Shown one piece after another: positions 25,532 to 33,870 of a stretch of 64,000 bases of DNA; position 1 is the first letter of the stretch; each line of letters begins with the position of its first letter. The notes beneath the pieces are model-generated. The model searched no databases. It was not told the origin of the DNA and saw only the letters and a program-made list of their open reading frames with translations. Origin of the DNA: Streptomyces antibioticus (lineage in GTDB: Bacteria > Actinomycetota > Actinomycetes > Streptomycetales > Streptomycetaceae). Where the stretch lies: positions 186,001 through 250,000 of the forward strand of contig NZ_KQ948435.1 of assembly GCF_001514065.1 (NCBI RefSeq), read 5' to 3'. The translations under genes were made by a program, and so were the position numbers.

Positions 25532-26443
25532 GTGAACCTGTCCCGACTCGACCTCAACCTCGTCCTCGCCCTGCGCGCCCTGCTGGAGGAGCGCAACGTC
25601 ACCCGGGCCGGCGAGCGGGTCGGGCTCAGCCAGCCCGCGATGAGCGCCGCGCTGTCCCGGCTGCGCCGGCATTTCGGTGACGACCTGCTGGCGCGGACGG
25701 GAAACGCGTACGAGCTCACCCCGCTCGGCGTCGCCCTGCGCGACCGCAGTGCCAGCGCCTGTGACCTGCTCGAACGCCTCTTCTCCAGCCAGGCAGACTT
25801 CGACCCGGCGGCCGAGACCCGCGAGTTCACGCTGCTCGCCTCGGACTACGGCGCCGCCGTCTTCGGCGCCGCGCTGGCCCGCGCGCTGCACGACGAGGCC
25901 CCCGGCGTCCGGCTCACCTTCCAGCACCCGGCGCCCTCGGTCGTCGAGAACACCGCGACCGTGCTCAGCACCGTCGACGGACTGCTGATGCCGCACGGCG
26001 TCATCGACGGCTTCCCCGCGGTCGAGCTCTATCAGGACCGCTGGCTGTGCCTGCTCGCCGACGACCACCCGGACGTCGGCGACGCGCTCACCCTCGACGA
26101 CCTCGCGCAGCTTCCCTGGGCCGTCTACCAGCGCCCTTACGACGCCCCCGTCGCCCGGCAGCTCAGCATGCTCGGCATCAGCCCTCGTGTGGAGGTCTCC
26201 GTGCAGACCTTCCAGCTGCTCCCGCACATGGTCGAGGGCACCCGCCGGATCGCGATGATCCAGGAACGCCTGGCCCACCGGGCGGTCCGGTCGGCGGCGG
26301 TACGGGTCCTGCCGTGCCCCTTCGAGGCGGTCCCGGTGAGCCAGGCGATGTGGTGGCACCCGGTGCACACGCAGGACGCGGCGCACATCTGGCTGCGGGG
26401 GAAGGCGGAGGAGGTGGGGGCGGAGCTGACGGCGACGCGTTAG
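25532..26443 (+). CDS. LysR-family regulator of the catabolic operon
   Basis: A 303-residue LysR-type activator. The N-terminal winged helix-turn-helix is LNLVLALRALLEERNVTRAGERVGLSQPAMSAALSRLRRHFGDDLLARTGNAYELTPLG. The effector domain follows (ETREFTLLASDYGAAVFGAALARAL; DGLLMPHGVIDGFPAVELYQDRWLCLLADDHP). It resembles the NodD/PcaQ-like group that responds to aromatic inducers. GTG 25532 fits the family start; upstream ATGs at 25466 and 25484 give an unconserved leader. It is divergent from the operon with the palindrome 25431-25450 between, the classic LysR arrangement, so it most likely activates the operon with a pathway metabolite as inducer. Confidence 0.92.
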   Translation: MNLSRLDLNLVLALRALLEERNVTRAGERVGLSQPAMSAALSRLRRHFGDDLLARTGNAYELTPLGVALRDRSASACDLLERLFSSQADFDPAAETREFTLLASDYGAAVFGAALARALHDEAPGVRLTFQHPAPSVVENTATVLSTVDGLLMPHGVIDGFPAVELYQDRWLCLLADDHPDVGDALTLDDLAQLPWAVYQRPYDAPVARQLSMLGISPRVEVSVQTFQLLPHMVEGTRRIAMIQERLAHRAVRSAAVRVLPCPFEAVPVSQAMWWHPVHTQDAAHIWLRGKAEEVGAELTATR

Positions 26444-26485
26444 GACGGTGGCTGCTGGTCAGGACAACGGCCGCGGTCCGATGCC

Positions 26486-26626
26486 CGGGCCTTCCCGCGG
26501 ACGCGTCAGGACACGGGTTGCGGCTCGGTCCTCGGGCCTTCCCGCGGACGCGTCAGGACACCGGTTGCGGCTCGGTCCTCGGGCCTTCCCGCGGACGCGT
26601 CAGGACACCGGTTGCGGCTCGGTCCT
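26486..26626. repeat. 47-base direct repeat, three copies, ending inside the MFS gene
   Basis: Units start at 26486, 26533 and 26580, each opening CGGGCCTTCCCGCGGACGCG; a further CGGGCCT at 26627 begins the next partial. The third unit carries the stop codon (26600-26602) and last codons of the minus-strand MFS gene, so the first two are extra copies of that gene's 3' end. The first copy differs from the others at one visible position (ACACGGG against ACACCGG). Confidence 0.93.
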
Positions 26627-27847
26627 CGGGCCTCGGCGCCGGGCCGTCAGCAGGCCGCCCGCGACCACCGCCGCGGCGGCTCCCAACACCCCCACCGCGC
26701 CCGCGAGACTCCCCACCACGGCCTCGCCGCCCAGCAGCACCAGCGGGCAGACGAACTCCCCGCCGAAGAACGCGGCCGTCCACAGCCCCGTCCCGCGCCC
26801 GCGATCCTCGAACGCCAGCCGGGACATCGCGCTCGTGAGCAGGGCCGGCAGCAGCATCCCCGTACCTACGCAGTTGATCACCGCCCCGACCACCAGCAGC
26901 GCCGGATTCCCGGCCACGGCCATCACGCCGAAGCCGACCGCGCACACCGCCAGCACCCCCGGCAGCAGGGGCCCGGGCGCCCGCTTCAGCCGCGCGAAGG
27001 TGACGGCCCCGACCACGGTCGCCGCGCTGGCGACGGCGGTGGCCAGCCCGATCACGCCGGAGCTCTCCACACCGAGGTCGTCGAGGAGGTACGACATCTC
27101 GACCGGCACGGTGTAGAAGACCATCGCGCCGAAGAAGGTGAGCGCACAGATGCCGCCCAACTGCCGCCAGGGGAAGGCGCGTCGCGGTTCGATGACCGTC
27201 ACGGTGCCCACGGCCACCGGTGCCGGCAACGCCGAGGCCATCAGCGGCGCCAGGACCAGGCTGACGGCGTACACCCAGAACGGCACCCGCCAGCCCGCCG
27301 CGCCGACGGCCCCGCCGAGGACGAAGAAGACGGTGGCCGACGCGGAGGCGCACATGGTCTGGAGGGCGAGGTACTTCACGCGCTGCTGCCCGCTGTAGTA
27401 GTCGCCGATCAGCGTGGTGCAGCACGTCATGATCGCGGCCTCGGCGACCCCGACGAGCGCCCGGCTCGCGATGATCGCGCCGAGGGACTCCAGCCACAGC
27501 GGGGCCGTACCGAACACGGCGTACAGCAGGGTCGCCCCGATCAGCAGCCGTCTGCGGCCCAGGCGGTCCACGATCACCCCGGCGAACGGCGCGAGCAGCG
27601 CGAGCGCCAGCGCCGGGACGGTCAGGGCCAGCGGCACGAGTGCCTTGGCGCCGGGGACGGCCGCGAAGTGGTCCTGCATCTTCGGCAGGACCGGGGCGAT
27701 GAGCACCGCGCCCAGGATCGGCAGACAGCTGCCCGCCATGAGGAGGGAGACGCGCAGCAGATGGGCAGGGCCCGCGACGGCGATGGGGGACGCCGGCGGT
27801 GTGTCGTCGTCCGTCAGGGCGGGGGACCGGGGTACGGAAGCGGGCAT
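26600..27847 (-). CDS. MFS transporter (Bcr/CflA- or AraJ-like)
   Basis: A 415-residue protein with 12 predicted helices. Helix 1 is LLRVSLLMAGSCLPILGAVLIAPVLPKM, the loop 2-3 motif is GVIVDRLGRRRLLIGATLLY, and helices continue to LAGAVGVLGAAAAVVAGGLLTAR. It would export a drug or metabolite by proton antiport. ATG 27847 has GGAG six bases upstream and is preferred to ATG 27880. It ends inside a 47-base tandem repeat. It is convergent with the LysR gene, so it is not clearly part of the catabolic cluster, although export or uptake of the aromatic substrate is conceivable. Confidence 0.9.
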   Translation of the reverse strand: MPASVPRSPALTDDDTPPASPIAVAGPAHLLRVSLLMAGSCLPILGAVLIAPVLPKMQDHFAAVPGAKALVPLALTVPALALALLAPFAGVIVDRLGRRRLLIGATLLYAVFGTAPLWLESLGAIIASRALVGVAEAAIMTCCTTLIGDYYSGQQRVKYLALQTMCASASATVFFVLGGAVGAAGWRVPFWVYAVSLVLAPLMASALPAPVAVGTVTVIEPRRAFPWRQLGGICALTFFGAMVFYTVPVEMSYLLDDLGVESSGVIGLATAVASAATVVGAVTFARLKRAPGPLLPGVLAVCAVGFGVMAVAGNPALLVVGAVINCVGTGMLLPALLTSAMSRLAFEDRGRGTGLWTAAFFGGEFVCPLVLLGGEAVVGSLAGAVGVLGAAAAVVAGGLLTARRRGPRTEPQPVS

Positions 27848-28067
27848 GGCGACTCCAGGGACGGGTGCGGGAGCGGGCATGCCGGGCGGGGCGCCGACGG
27901 CGCAGGCATGCGGAGGACGTCCACCGATGGCTGCCCCGCTGGAGCAGACCAGCGGGGTGTGGTGGGGGCGGCCAGGTGGGGACGACTATGAGCGGCCGGG
28001 CCCGGCCACCGCCATCCCTCCCGCGATCCGAATCCCGTATCCGGCTCATCCACCCGATGAATGGGCC
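27848..28067. other. Gene-free stretch upstream of the MFS gene
   Basis: This 220-base stretch lies between the MFS start and the 15-base repeat array at 28068-28186; together they make a 340-base gap. Frames are open on both strands, but their composition is Pro/Gly/Arg-rich without family features. I see nothing identifiable in it. It should contain the MFS promoter. Confidence 0.4.
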
Positions 28068-28186
28068 GCCCTGTGCCGCGCCACCTTGGACCGCGCTGCC
28101 CTGAGCCGCGCCGCCCTGTGCCGCGCTGCCCTGTGCGCGCTGCCCTGTGCCGCGCCGCCCTGAGCCGCGCAGCCCCGCGCCGTCGC
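28068..28186. repeat. 15-base tandem repeat array, eight units
   Basis: Units of GCCCTGTGCCGCGCC type start at 28068, 28083, 28098, 28113, 28128, 28142, 28157 and 28172. All are 15 bases except the fifth (14). The array ends two bases before the stop codon of the sensor-kinase gene. On the plus strand part of it would read as repeated AALxR pentapeptides, but the 14-base unit breaks the frame. No start or ribosome site supports translation. Confidence 0.9.
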
Positions 28187-28187
28187 G

Positions 28188-30209
28188 TCAGAGGGTGGTG
28201 TACGCGGCGGGTGCCCCTTCGTCCGCCAGCGTGGTGTACGGCAGCATGACCAGCGCGATGGCCCCGTGCTCCGCCCGGGCGGGCCGCAACTGGACCCGGA
28301 TGCCGTGCCGTTCGGCCAGCCTGCCGACCACGAAGAGCCCCATGCGCCGGGAGATCGCGGCGTCCACGGTCGGCGGGTCGGCGAGTTTGCGGTTGAGCTC
28401 GGCGAAGTCCTGTGGGGTCAGGCCGACTCCCTCGTCGTGGATCTCCACCATGGCGCGCCCGTCCGGGAGTTGGGCCGCGGTGACCCGGACCGGGCTACGC
28501 GGCGGGGAGAACGCGGTCGCGTTCTCCAGGAGTTCGGCCAGCAGATGTACGAGGTCGCTCGCGGCGCGGCCGTGGACGAGCGTCTCGGGGATGCCGGAGA
28601 TCTGGACCCGCTCGTACTGCTCGACCTCGGACGCGGCGGCCCGCACGGTGTCGATCAGCGGCATCGGCTGATCCCAGCGGTGCCGGGGTTCCTCCCCGGC
28701 GAGGACGAGCAGGTTCTCGCCGTTGCGGCGCATACGCGTCGCCAGGTGGTCCAGTCGGAAGAGGTTCTCCAGCTGCTCGGGGTCCGCCTCGTTCTTCTCC
28801 AGGTCGGTGAGCAGATGCAGCTGTCCCTCGACGAGCGCCTCCGACCGGCGCGAGAGGCTGGTGAAGATGGCGCTGATGTTGCCGCGCAACAGGGCCTGTT
28901 CGGCGGCGAGCTGGACGGCCTCGCGGTGGACCTGGTCGAAGGCCCTGGCGACCTCGCCGATCTCGTCCCTGGTGTCGATGGGGATGGGGGCGACGCGGGT
29001 GTTCACCGGATGCGGACGCGGCTGGGACAACTTCTCGACCAGTGCGGGCAGTTGCGTCTGGGCGATGTCCAGAGCGGCCCCGCGCAGCCGGCGCATGCTG
29101 CCGGTCATCGAGCGCGCGACCCACATGGCCAGCAGGAAGGCCAGCACGACCGCGGCCACGACGACCGCGGAGTTGACGATCGCGTCCCGCCGGGCGCCGT
29201 CGGAGATGTCCTCGGCCTTGGCGAGCGCGGTGTCCGAGAGCTCTACCTCGACGCTGCGGTAGGCGTCGAAGGCGAGCGTCGAGGCGGTGAAGAACGACTC
29301 CCGGGTGATGCCCGCGGCCGCCAGCTTCTCGGCCGTGGCGCCGGACGAGATCCGCTCGATCATCTCCGCCAGCGGCGGCGGGGCGACGAACGGCTTCCCG
29401 GCGTCCGCGGCCTGCTGCGCCGCCTTGGCCGCGAGGGCCTGGCCCTTCTTCTGGGCGGTGTCCATGGCCCGTTCGAGGCGGTCCATGTCCGCGCTGGTGC
29501 CGGCGCCGGCGAACTCCTGGAGCGCGACCTGCTGAAGGTAGGCGTAGGAGCGGAACGTGGCGAGCTGGACGTCCAGTTCACCGTCCGCGAGGTCGTCGCG
29601 GTCCTGGACGAGGACGCGCTGGCCGATGGCCCGGGTCAGCGACTCGGCGGCCTGGGTCAGGGAGAGGGCGTACAGGGTGCGGCCGAAGCTCGCCTGGTTG
29701 TTGCTGCCGAACCCCAGCTCGTTGGAGAGCTCCATGAGGGGATGCTGGATCAGGTGGTACTTCTCCTCGGTCTGGACGCCCGGGAGTTTGTCCGTGAAGG
29801 CGTTCGCGCGCAGTTCCGTCAGCGCCTTCTCGCCGGCGCGGACCGCCGCGACGCGCTTGAGCAGGCGCGTCGAGCGCGGCATGTTCGCCACCGCCCTGTC
29901 GAAGTCCTCGCGGTCCTGGTCGGTGATCGCGCGGGCCTTGGTGATCGCGCTGTCCGACCGCTTCCCCTTGAGGAGCGGGACGACCGAGACGTCCCGCTCG
30001 TTGATGACGTCACTGGCGTATTTGTTGGCCGTCTGCACCAGTTGGGCGACCCGCACGGCGTCTTCGGCGTCCTGCACCGTGTCGATCGAGCGTTTCACCC
30101 GGAAGGCACCGAGGGACAGCGCGACGAGCACGGGGATGAGAAGGACGACGTACAGGCGCTTCGCCATGCGCCAGTTCCGCATGGAGGGGGCCCGGCTTGC
30201 TGTTCTCAC
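28188..30209 (-). CDS. CvnA-like sensor kinase with nitrate/nitrite-sensing-type domain
   Basis: A 673-residue membrane sensor. Helix 1 (about residues 18-36, RLYVVLLIPVLVALSLGAF) precedes a 270-residue extracellular all-helical region resembling the NIT domain (AVRVAQLVQTANKYASDVINERDVSVVPLLKGK). Helix 2 is AIVNSAVVVAAVVLAFLLAMWVA (about 340-362), followed by a HAMP-like linker. A degenerate phospho-acceptor helix (LENLFRLDHLATRMRRNGENLLVLAG) and a HATPase_c domain (LLAELLENATAFSPP, MVEIHDEGVGLTP, GLFVVGRLAERHGIRVQL) complete it. This is the layout of CvnA proteins of Streptomyces conservons. The roadblock, DUF742 and GTPase genes (cvnB-D) that should follow are absent; a 15-base repeat array abuts the stop instead. 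GTG 30209 is the likely start. Confidence 0.87.
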   Translation of the reverse strand: MRTASRAPSMRNWRMAKRLYVVLLIPVLVALSLGAFRVKRSIDTVQDAEDAVRVAQLVQTANKYASDVINERDVSVVPLLKGKRSDSAITKARAITDQDREDFDRAVANMPRSTRLLKRVAAVRAGEKALTELRANAFTDKLPGVQTEEKYHLIQHPLMELSNELGFGSNNQASFGRTLYALSLTQAAESLTRAIGQRVLVQDRDDLADGELDVQLATFRSYAYLQQVALQEFAGAGTSADMDRLERAMDTAQKKGQALAAKAAQQAADAGKPFVAPPPLAEMIERISSGATAEKLAAAGITRESFFTASTLAFDAYRSVEVELSDTALAKAEDISDGARRDAIVNSAVVVAAVVLAFLLAMWVARSMTGSMRRLRGAALDIAQTQLPALVEKLSQPRPHPVNTRVAPIPIDTRDEIGEVARAFDQVHREAVQLAAEQALLRGNISAIFTSLSRRSEALVEGQLHLLTDLEKNEADPEQLENLFRLDHLATRMRRNGENLLVLAGEEPRHRWDQPMPLIDTVRAAASEVEQYERVQISGIPETLVHGRAASDLVHLLAELLENATAFSPPRSPVRVTAAQLPDGRAMVEIHDEGVGLTPQDFAELNRKLADPPTVDAAISRRMGLFVVGRLAERHGIRVQLRPARAEHGAIALVMLPYTTLADEGAPAAYTTL

Positions 30210-30235
30210 GTGCGTGACGGCCTTTCTCGGTCAGG

Positions 30236-31636
30236 TCAGGTGAACCGGCGCAGCAGCCGGTCCTTGCCGCGGGTGAACGGCGGATAGGCCAGCCGCAGGG
30301 TGTCCGGCAGCCGCGGCTTGTCGAGTACGGCCTTGACGTGGCTGAACGTGTCGATGGAGTACGTCCCGTGGTAGCGGCCCAGGCCGCTCTCCCCGACGCC
30401 GCCGAACGGCAGCCCCGGCACGGCGAGATGGGCGTTGGGCACCCCGAAAGCCAGCGCGCCGGAGGATGTTTCCGCCGTCAGCCGGCGCTTGGACGCCGCC
30501 GAGGCGGTGAACGCGTAGAGCGCGAGCGGCTTTTCCCGCGCGGTGATGAACGCGATCGCCGCGTCCAGGTCGGGGACCCGCACGACGGGCAGGATCGGTC
30601 CGAAGATCTCCTCCCGCATCACGGGGGAGTCGAGGTCGACGTCGGCGAGGACGGTGGGCGCGAAGTAGAGCCGGGAGCGGTCGTGTTCGCCGCCGACCAC
30701 GACCTTGCCGCCGGCCGGCAGCGCGGCGAGCCGGTCGAAGTGACGCTCGTTGACGATCCGGCCGTAGTCCTCGCTCGCGGCCGGGTCCGCGCCGTACATC
30801 TCCCGGATCGCGGCGGCGAGCGCGTCCTGGAGGCCGTCGGCGGTGTCGCCGACGGCCAGGACGTAGTCGGGTGCGACGCAGGTCTGCCCGGCGTTCATGA
30901 ACTTGCCCCAAGCGAGGCGGCGGGCGGCCGCGGTGAGGTCGGTGCCGGGTTCGACGACGGCGGGACTCTTGCCGCCGAGCTCCAGCGTGACGGGGGTGAG
31001 GTGCCGGGCCGCGGCGGCCATGACGATGCGCCCCACGGTGCCGTTGCCGGTGTAGAAGACATGGTCGAACCGTTGTTCCAGCAGGGCTGTCGTCTCTGCC
31101 ACTCCCCCTTCTACGACGGCGACGGCCTCGGGGTTCAGCGTCCGGGGCAGCCATTCGGCCAGGGCGGCCGAGGTCGCGGGTGCCAGCTCGCTCGGTTTGA
31201 CGACCGCGCAGTTGCCCGCCGCGAGCGCGCCGACCAGCGGGGCCAGGGCCAGCTGGAGGGGGTAGTTCCAGGGGCTGATGATCAGGACCGTGCCCAGCGG
31301 CTCGCGCACGGTGCGGGCCCGGGCCGGAGCGAGAGCGAGGGGCACGCCGACCCGGCGCGGACGCAGCCGGCGGTCCAGATGGCGCAGGGTGTGGTCGATC
31401 TCGTTGACCAGGAACCCGATCTCGGTGGTGTACGCCTCCGTGCGGCTCTTGCCGAGATCGGCGCGCAGGGCCGCCGCGAACACCTCCTCGTGCTCGGTCA
31501 CCATCCGGCGCAGCGCCCGGAGTTGGGACTTGCGCCAGGCCACGGGGCGGGTCAGGCCGGTGGCGAAGGCGGCGTTCAGACGGGAGACGGTGTCGGCCGC
31601 CGTGTCGGGGCGTGCCAGGTCTGTGGTGGAGGACAT
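30236..31636 (-). CDS. NAD(P)-dependent aldehyde dehydrogenase
   Basis: A 466-residue enzyme oxidising an aldehyde to its acid. Seen are ISPWNYPLQLALAPLVGALAAGN (cofactor entry), [13 protein letters not shown] (general-base glutamate), GKFMNAGQTCVAPDYVL (nucleophilic cysteine) and EEIFGPILPVV. Its length and C-terminus (PFTRGKDRLLRRF) match the class 3 / coniferyl-type aldehyde dehydrogenases. ATG 31636 is used; ATG 31648 immediately upstream is also possible and would begin almost at the palindrome 31652-31674. Control by the TetR protein encoded across the divergent gap is likely. Confidence 0.92.
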   Translation of the reverse strand: MSSTTDLARPDTAADTVSRLNAAFATGLTRPVAWRKSQLRALRRMVTEHEEVFAAALRADLGKSRTEAYTTEIGFLVNEIDHTLRHLDRRLRPRRVGVPLALAPARARTVREPLGTVLIISPWNYPLQLALAPLVGALAAGNCAVVKPSELAPATSAALAEWLPRTLNPEAVAVVEGGVAETTALLEQRFDHVFYTGNGTVGRIVMAAAARHLTPVTLELGGKSPAVVEPGTDLTAAARRLAWGKFMNAGQTCVAPDYVLAVGDTADGLQDALAAAIREMYGADPAASEDYGRIVNERHFDRLAALPAGGKVVVGGEHDRSRLYFAPTVLADVDLDSPVMREEIFGPILPVVRVPDLDAAIAFITAREKPLALYAFTASAASKRRLTAETSSGALAFGVPNAHLAVPGLPFGGVGESGLGRYHGTYSIDTFSHVKAVLDKPRLPDTLRLAYPPFTRGKDRLLRRFT

Positions 31637-31651
31637 GCGGGGGAGCATAAA

Positions 31652-31674
31652 CGAAACGAAAGCTTTTCGTTTCG
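31652..31674. promoter_or_regulatory. Perfect palindromic operator between ALDH and DUF1569-TetR genes
   Basis: CGAAACGAAA-GCT-TTTCGTTTCG, with 10-base perfect arms and a 3-base centre, is AT-rich against the genome background. It lies 15 bases before the ALDH ATG and 22 before the divergent DUF1569 start. It is the obvious binding site for the TetR-family protein at 32160-32777. Confidence 0.82.
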
Positions 31675-31696
31675 GTATTGGGTTATTCTGTGACCC

Positions 31697-32167
31697 ATGA
31701 GTTCGGCCACTTCCTCCAGTCCTCCCGCCCTCCACGAGTCGGCGGCGCTCCTCCGCGGCGCCCTCGACCGCCCCGAGCGGGAGCTGCTCGCCCCCGGCGG
31801 TCCGTGGAACCTCTCCCAGACGCTCCAGCACTGCGCCCAGACCGTGCGCTACTCCGTCGTCGGCTACCCGCGCCTCCAGCCCGCCCTGTTCCGGGCCACC
31901 GCCGGAGCGCTCGCCAAGCGGCTCTTCCTGCGCCGCGGCGCGATGAAGCACCCGCTCGGCGCGGAGATCGACGGCGCCCCGCCGCTGGTGGCGGACCGGC
32001 CGGTGGCGGACGCCGTCGCCGACTTCGAGGACGCCGTGGCCCTGTTCACCGCGCACACCGCGGAGCACGCACCGCATCCGGCGTACGGCCGCTGCACACA
32101 CGAGGAGTTCGCACGCCTGCACGCCCTGCACCTCGCCGAGCACCTCCCGGGGCTGACGCGTGGCTGA
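31697..32167 (+). CDS. DUF1569 / DinB-like protein
   Basis: A 156-residue protein with a DinB-like four-helix-bundle pattern: WNLSQTLQHCAQTVRYSVVGY near residue 40 and a C-terminal FARLHALHLAEHLPGL, whose spaced histidines could bind a metal. It resembles DUF1569 proteins. The family includes thiol-dependent metalloenzymes, but the reaction here is unknown. Its 3' end overlaps the TetR gene by eight bases, so they form one transcript that is divergent from, and shares an operator with, the aldehyde dehydrogenase gene. Confidence 0.78.
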   Translation: MSSATSSSPPALHESAALLRGALDRPERELLAPGGPWNLSQTLQHCAQTVRYSVVGYPRLQPALFRATAGALAKRLFLRRGAMKHPLGAEIDGAPPLVADRPVADAVADFEDAVALFTAHTAEHAPHPAYGRCTHEEFARLHALHLAEHLPGLTRG

Positions 32168-32777
32168 CGCCGTACCGCAGCGGGGCCGGCCCCGTGACGC
32201 CGCGCGCGACCGGGCCCTGCTGGAGGCCGCGCTCGCCGTCCTGGCCGAGAGCGGGTACGGCGGGCTGACCACGGCCGCCGTCGCCACCCGCGCCGGTGTC
32301 TCCACGGCCACCCTCTACCGCCGCTGGTCCTCCAAGGAGGACCTGGTGATCGCCGCCGTGGCCGCCTACGCCGGGGACCTCGGGGCGCAGCCCGACACCG
32401 GCACGCTCGAAGGCGATCTGCGGGACCTCCTGCGGGACAAGGCCGTCGCGCTGACCGGCCGCAGCGGCCAGCTGATCCGCACCCTGATCGGCGAGGCCGC
32501 CCACAACGACGCCCTGGCCGAGGCGCTCACGGCCGCGCTGATGGCGCCGGTGCGGGAGCGCGTGGACGTGATCGTCGAGCGTGCGCTCGCCCGCGGTGAG
32601 ATCCCGCCCCTCAAGGACCGCGACCTGGTCGGCGACCTGGTCATAGGCCCGGTCGTCAGCATGTTCACCCTCGCCCCGCAACCGCCCCACGAGGTCGCCG
32701 AGACCACGGCACGGGCGGCGGCGGACCGGCTGCTGCCGTTCGTGCTGCGCGCGGTGGGCGGAGAGACGAAGACATAG
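32160..32777 (+). CDS. TetR/AcrR-family regulator
   Basis: A 205-residue repressor. The helix-turn-helix at residues about 12-60 includes LLEAALAVLAESGYGGLTTAAVATRAGVSTATLYRRWSSKEDLVIAAV; a TetR_C-type ligand domain follows (TLEGDLRDLLRDKAVALTG; ALARGEIPPLKDRDLVGDLVIGPVV). The GTG start lies inside the end of the DUF1569 gene. It should bind the palindrome 31652-31674 and so repress both itself and the aldehyde dehydrogenase, with an aldehyde or related lipophilic compound as a plausible inducer. Confidence 0.92.
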   Translation: MADAVPQRGRPRDAARDRALLEAALAVLAESGYGGLTTAAVATRAGVSTATLYRRWSSKEDLVIAAVAAYAGDLGAQPDTGTLEGDLRDLLRDKAVALTGRSGQLIRTLIGEAAHNDALAEALTAALMAPVRERVDVIVERALARGEIPPLKDRDLVGDLVIGPVVSMFTLAPQPPHEVAETTARAAADRLLPFVLRAVGGETKT

Positions 32778-32880
32778 GGCCTGGTGGCGTGCGACGGGTG
32801 TGAAAACCCTGTGGAAGCGGTGTCGGTGGTGCCGTTTATGCTGCACCGAACGATCAGGCGGGGCCAGGGGAGGGCACGGC

Positions 32881-33870
32881 ATGTTGGGGAAGCTGTTCGG
32901 GAGAAGCGCGGCGTCGGCGGAGGATCCGCACGCGCTTCCCGTCCCGCGCAGGCCGCGGGGCGGGGTGTACAAACTGGAGGCCCTCGGGGACGCGCGGGTG
33001 CTCGCGCTGGTCGAGGCGGCCCGCGCGCGTGACTGGACGGCGGTCAAGACCGCCCTGGCCCCCTTCGACCTCGGCCACGAGCAGGCGGTCCTGGGGCAAC
33101 TGTCCGACGTGGACGGTCTGGAGGAGTGGATCGTCAAGGCCGCCGACGAGGACAAGGGCGACGACGAACTCCGGGCCACCGCCCTGCTGATATCGGGTGC
33201 GCGCCACATCTCCTGGGGCTGGGACGCACGCACCTCCGCCCGTGCCGTGGACGTCAGCCGCGACCAGTGGCAGACCTTCTACGAGCGGCTGAACATCGCC
33301 GAGGAACACCTGCTGGAGGCCGCCGAGCTGCGACCCGACTGGGTCACGCCCTGGCGTCAACTGCTCACCTCCGGACGCGGCATGTCCCTCGACGACCACG
33401 TCCAGGACGCCCGGCTCGCGGCCGGTCTGCGCCGCGACCCGCTGAACCTGGACATCCACCTGGAATGGGTGTCGCACCTCCAGCCCCGCTGGGGCGGAAA
33501 GCCGGGCCAGGCCCTGGAGTTCGCCCAGAAGGCCTTCGCCGCCGCCCCCGACGGGCACCGGCTCGGCTGTGTCGTCGCCATGGCCCGGATCGAGGAGTGG
33601 GTGGAGTCCGACCGCCGCGACTGCCTCCAGGACCCGCGGATCCGCACCGAGTTGAGAGAGGCCGCGGAGCGCAGCATCCTGCACCACGCCTACGAGCGCC
33701 GCCTGGGCTGGCAGGGCGACTACAACATCTTCGCCATGGCCCTCGCGCTGGCCGGCAGCAGCACGGCCTCCAATGTCTTCCGCGAGCTGGAGGGCGTGTA
33801 CACCGAGTGGCCGTGGGTCTTCATGTCGGACCCGCAGAAGGTGTACTCCCGCCTGCGCAAGGCCTTCTGA
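32881..33870 (+). CDS. Helical-repeat (TPR-like) protein of unknown function
   Basis: A 329-residue soluble protein with no signal or membrane segment. After a basic start (MLGKLFGRSAAS) it is almost wholly helical, with TPR-like pairs such as AEEHLLEAAELRPDWVTPWRQLL, DARLAAGLRRDPLNLDIHLEWVSHLQP and ALEFAQKAFAAAPDGHRLGCVVAMARIEEW. I do not recognise a named family. It precedes the HSP90-family gene by 147 bases on the same strand, and a second TPR-like gene follows HSP90. All three may form a chaperone module, but the gap holds repeats of this gene's own 3' end rather than a tight junction. Confidence 0.72.
   Translation: MLGKLFGRSAASAEDPHALPVPRRPRGGVYKLEALGDARVLALVEAARARDWTAVKTALAPFDLGHEQAVLGQLSDVDGLEEWIVKAADEDKGDDELRATALLISGARHISWGWDARTSARAVDVSRDQWQTFYERLNIAEEHLLEAAELRPDWVTPWRQLLTSGRGMSLDDHVQDARLAAGLRRDPLNLDIHLEWVSHLQPRWGGKPGQALEFAQKAFAAAPDGHRLGCVVAMARIEEWVESDRRDCLQDPRIRTELREAAERSILHHAYERRLGWQGDYNIFAMALALAGSSTASNVFRELEGVYTEWPWVFMSDPQKVYSRLRKAF

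Noticed and set aside
26448-27116. Plus-strand frame starting at the 47-base repeats
   Set aside because: It would be translated from repeat DNA and then antisense to the MFS gene, and shows no motif.
28068-28186. A real pentapeptide-repeat gene
   Set aside because: One unit is 14 bases and breaks the frame, there is no start with a ribosome site, and the copies are too uniform at DNA level. It is treated as a minisatellite.
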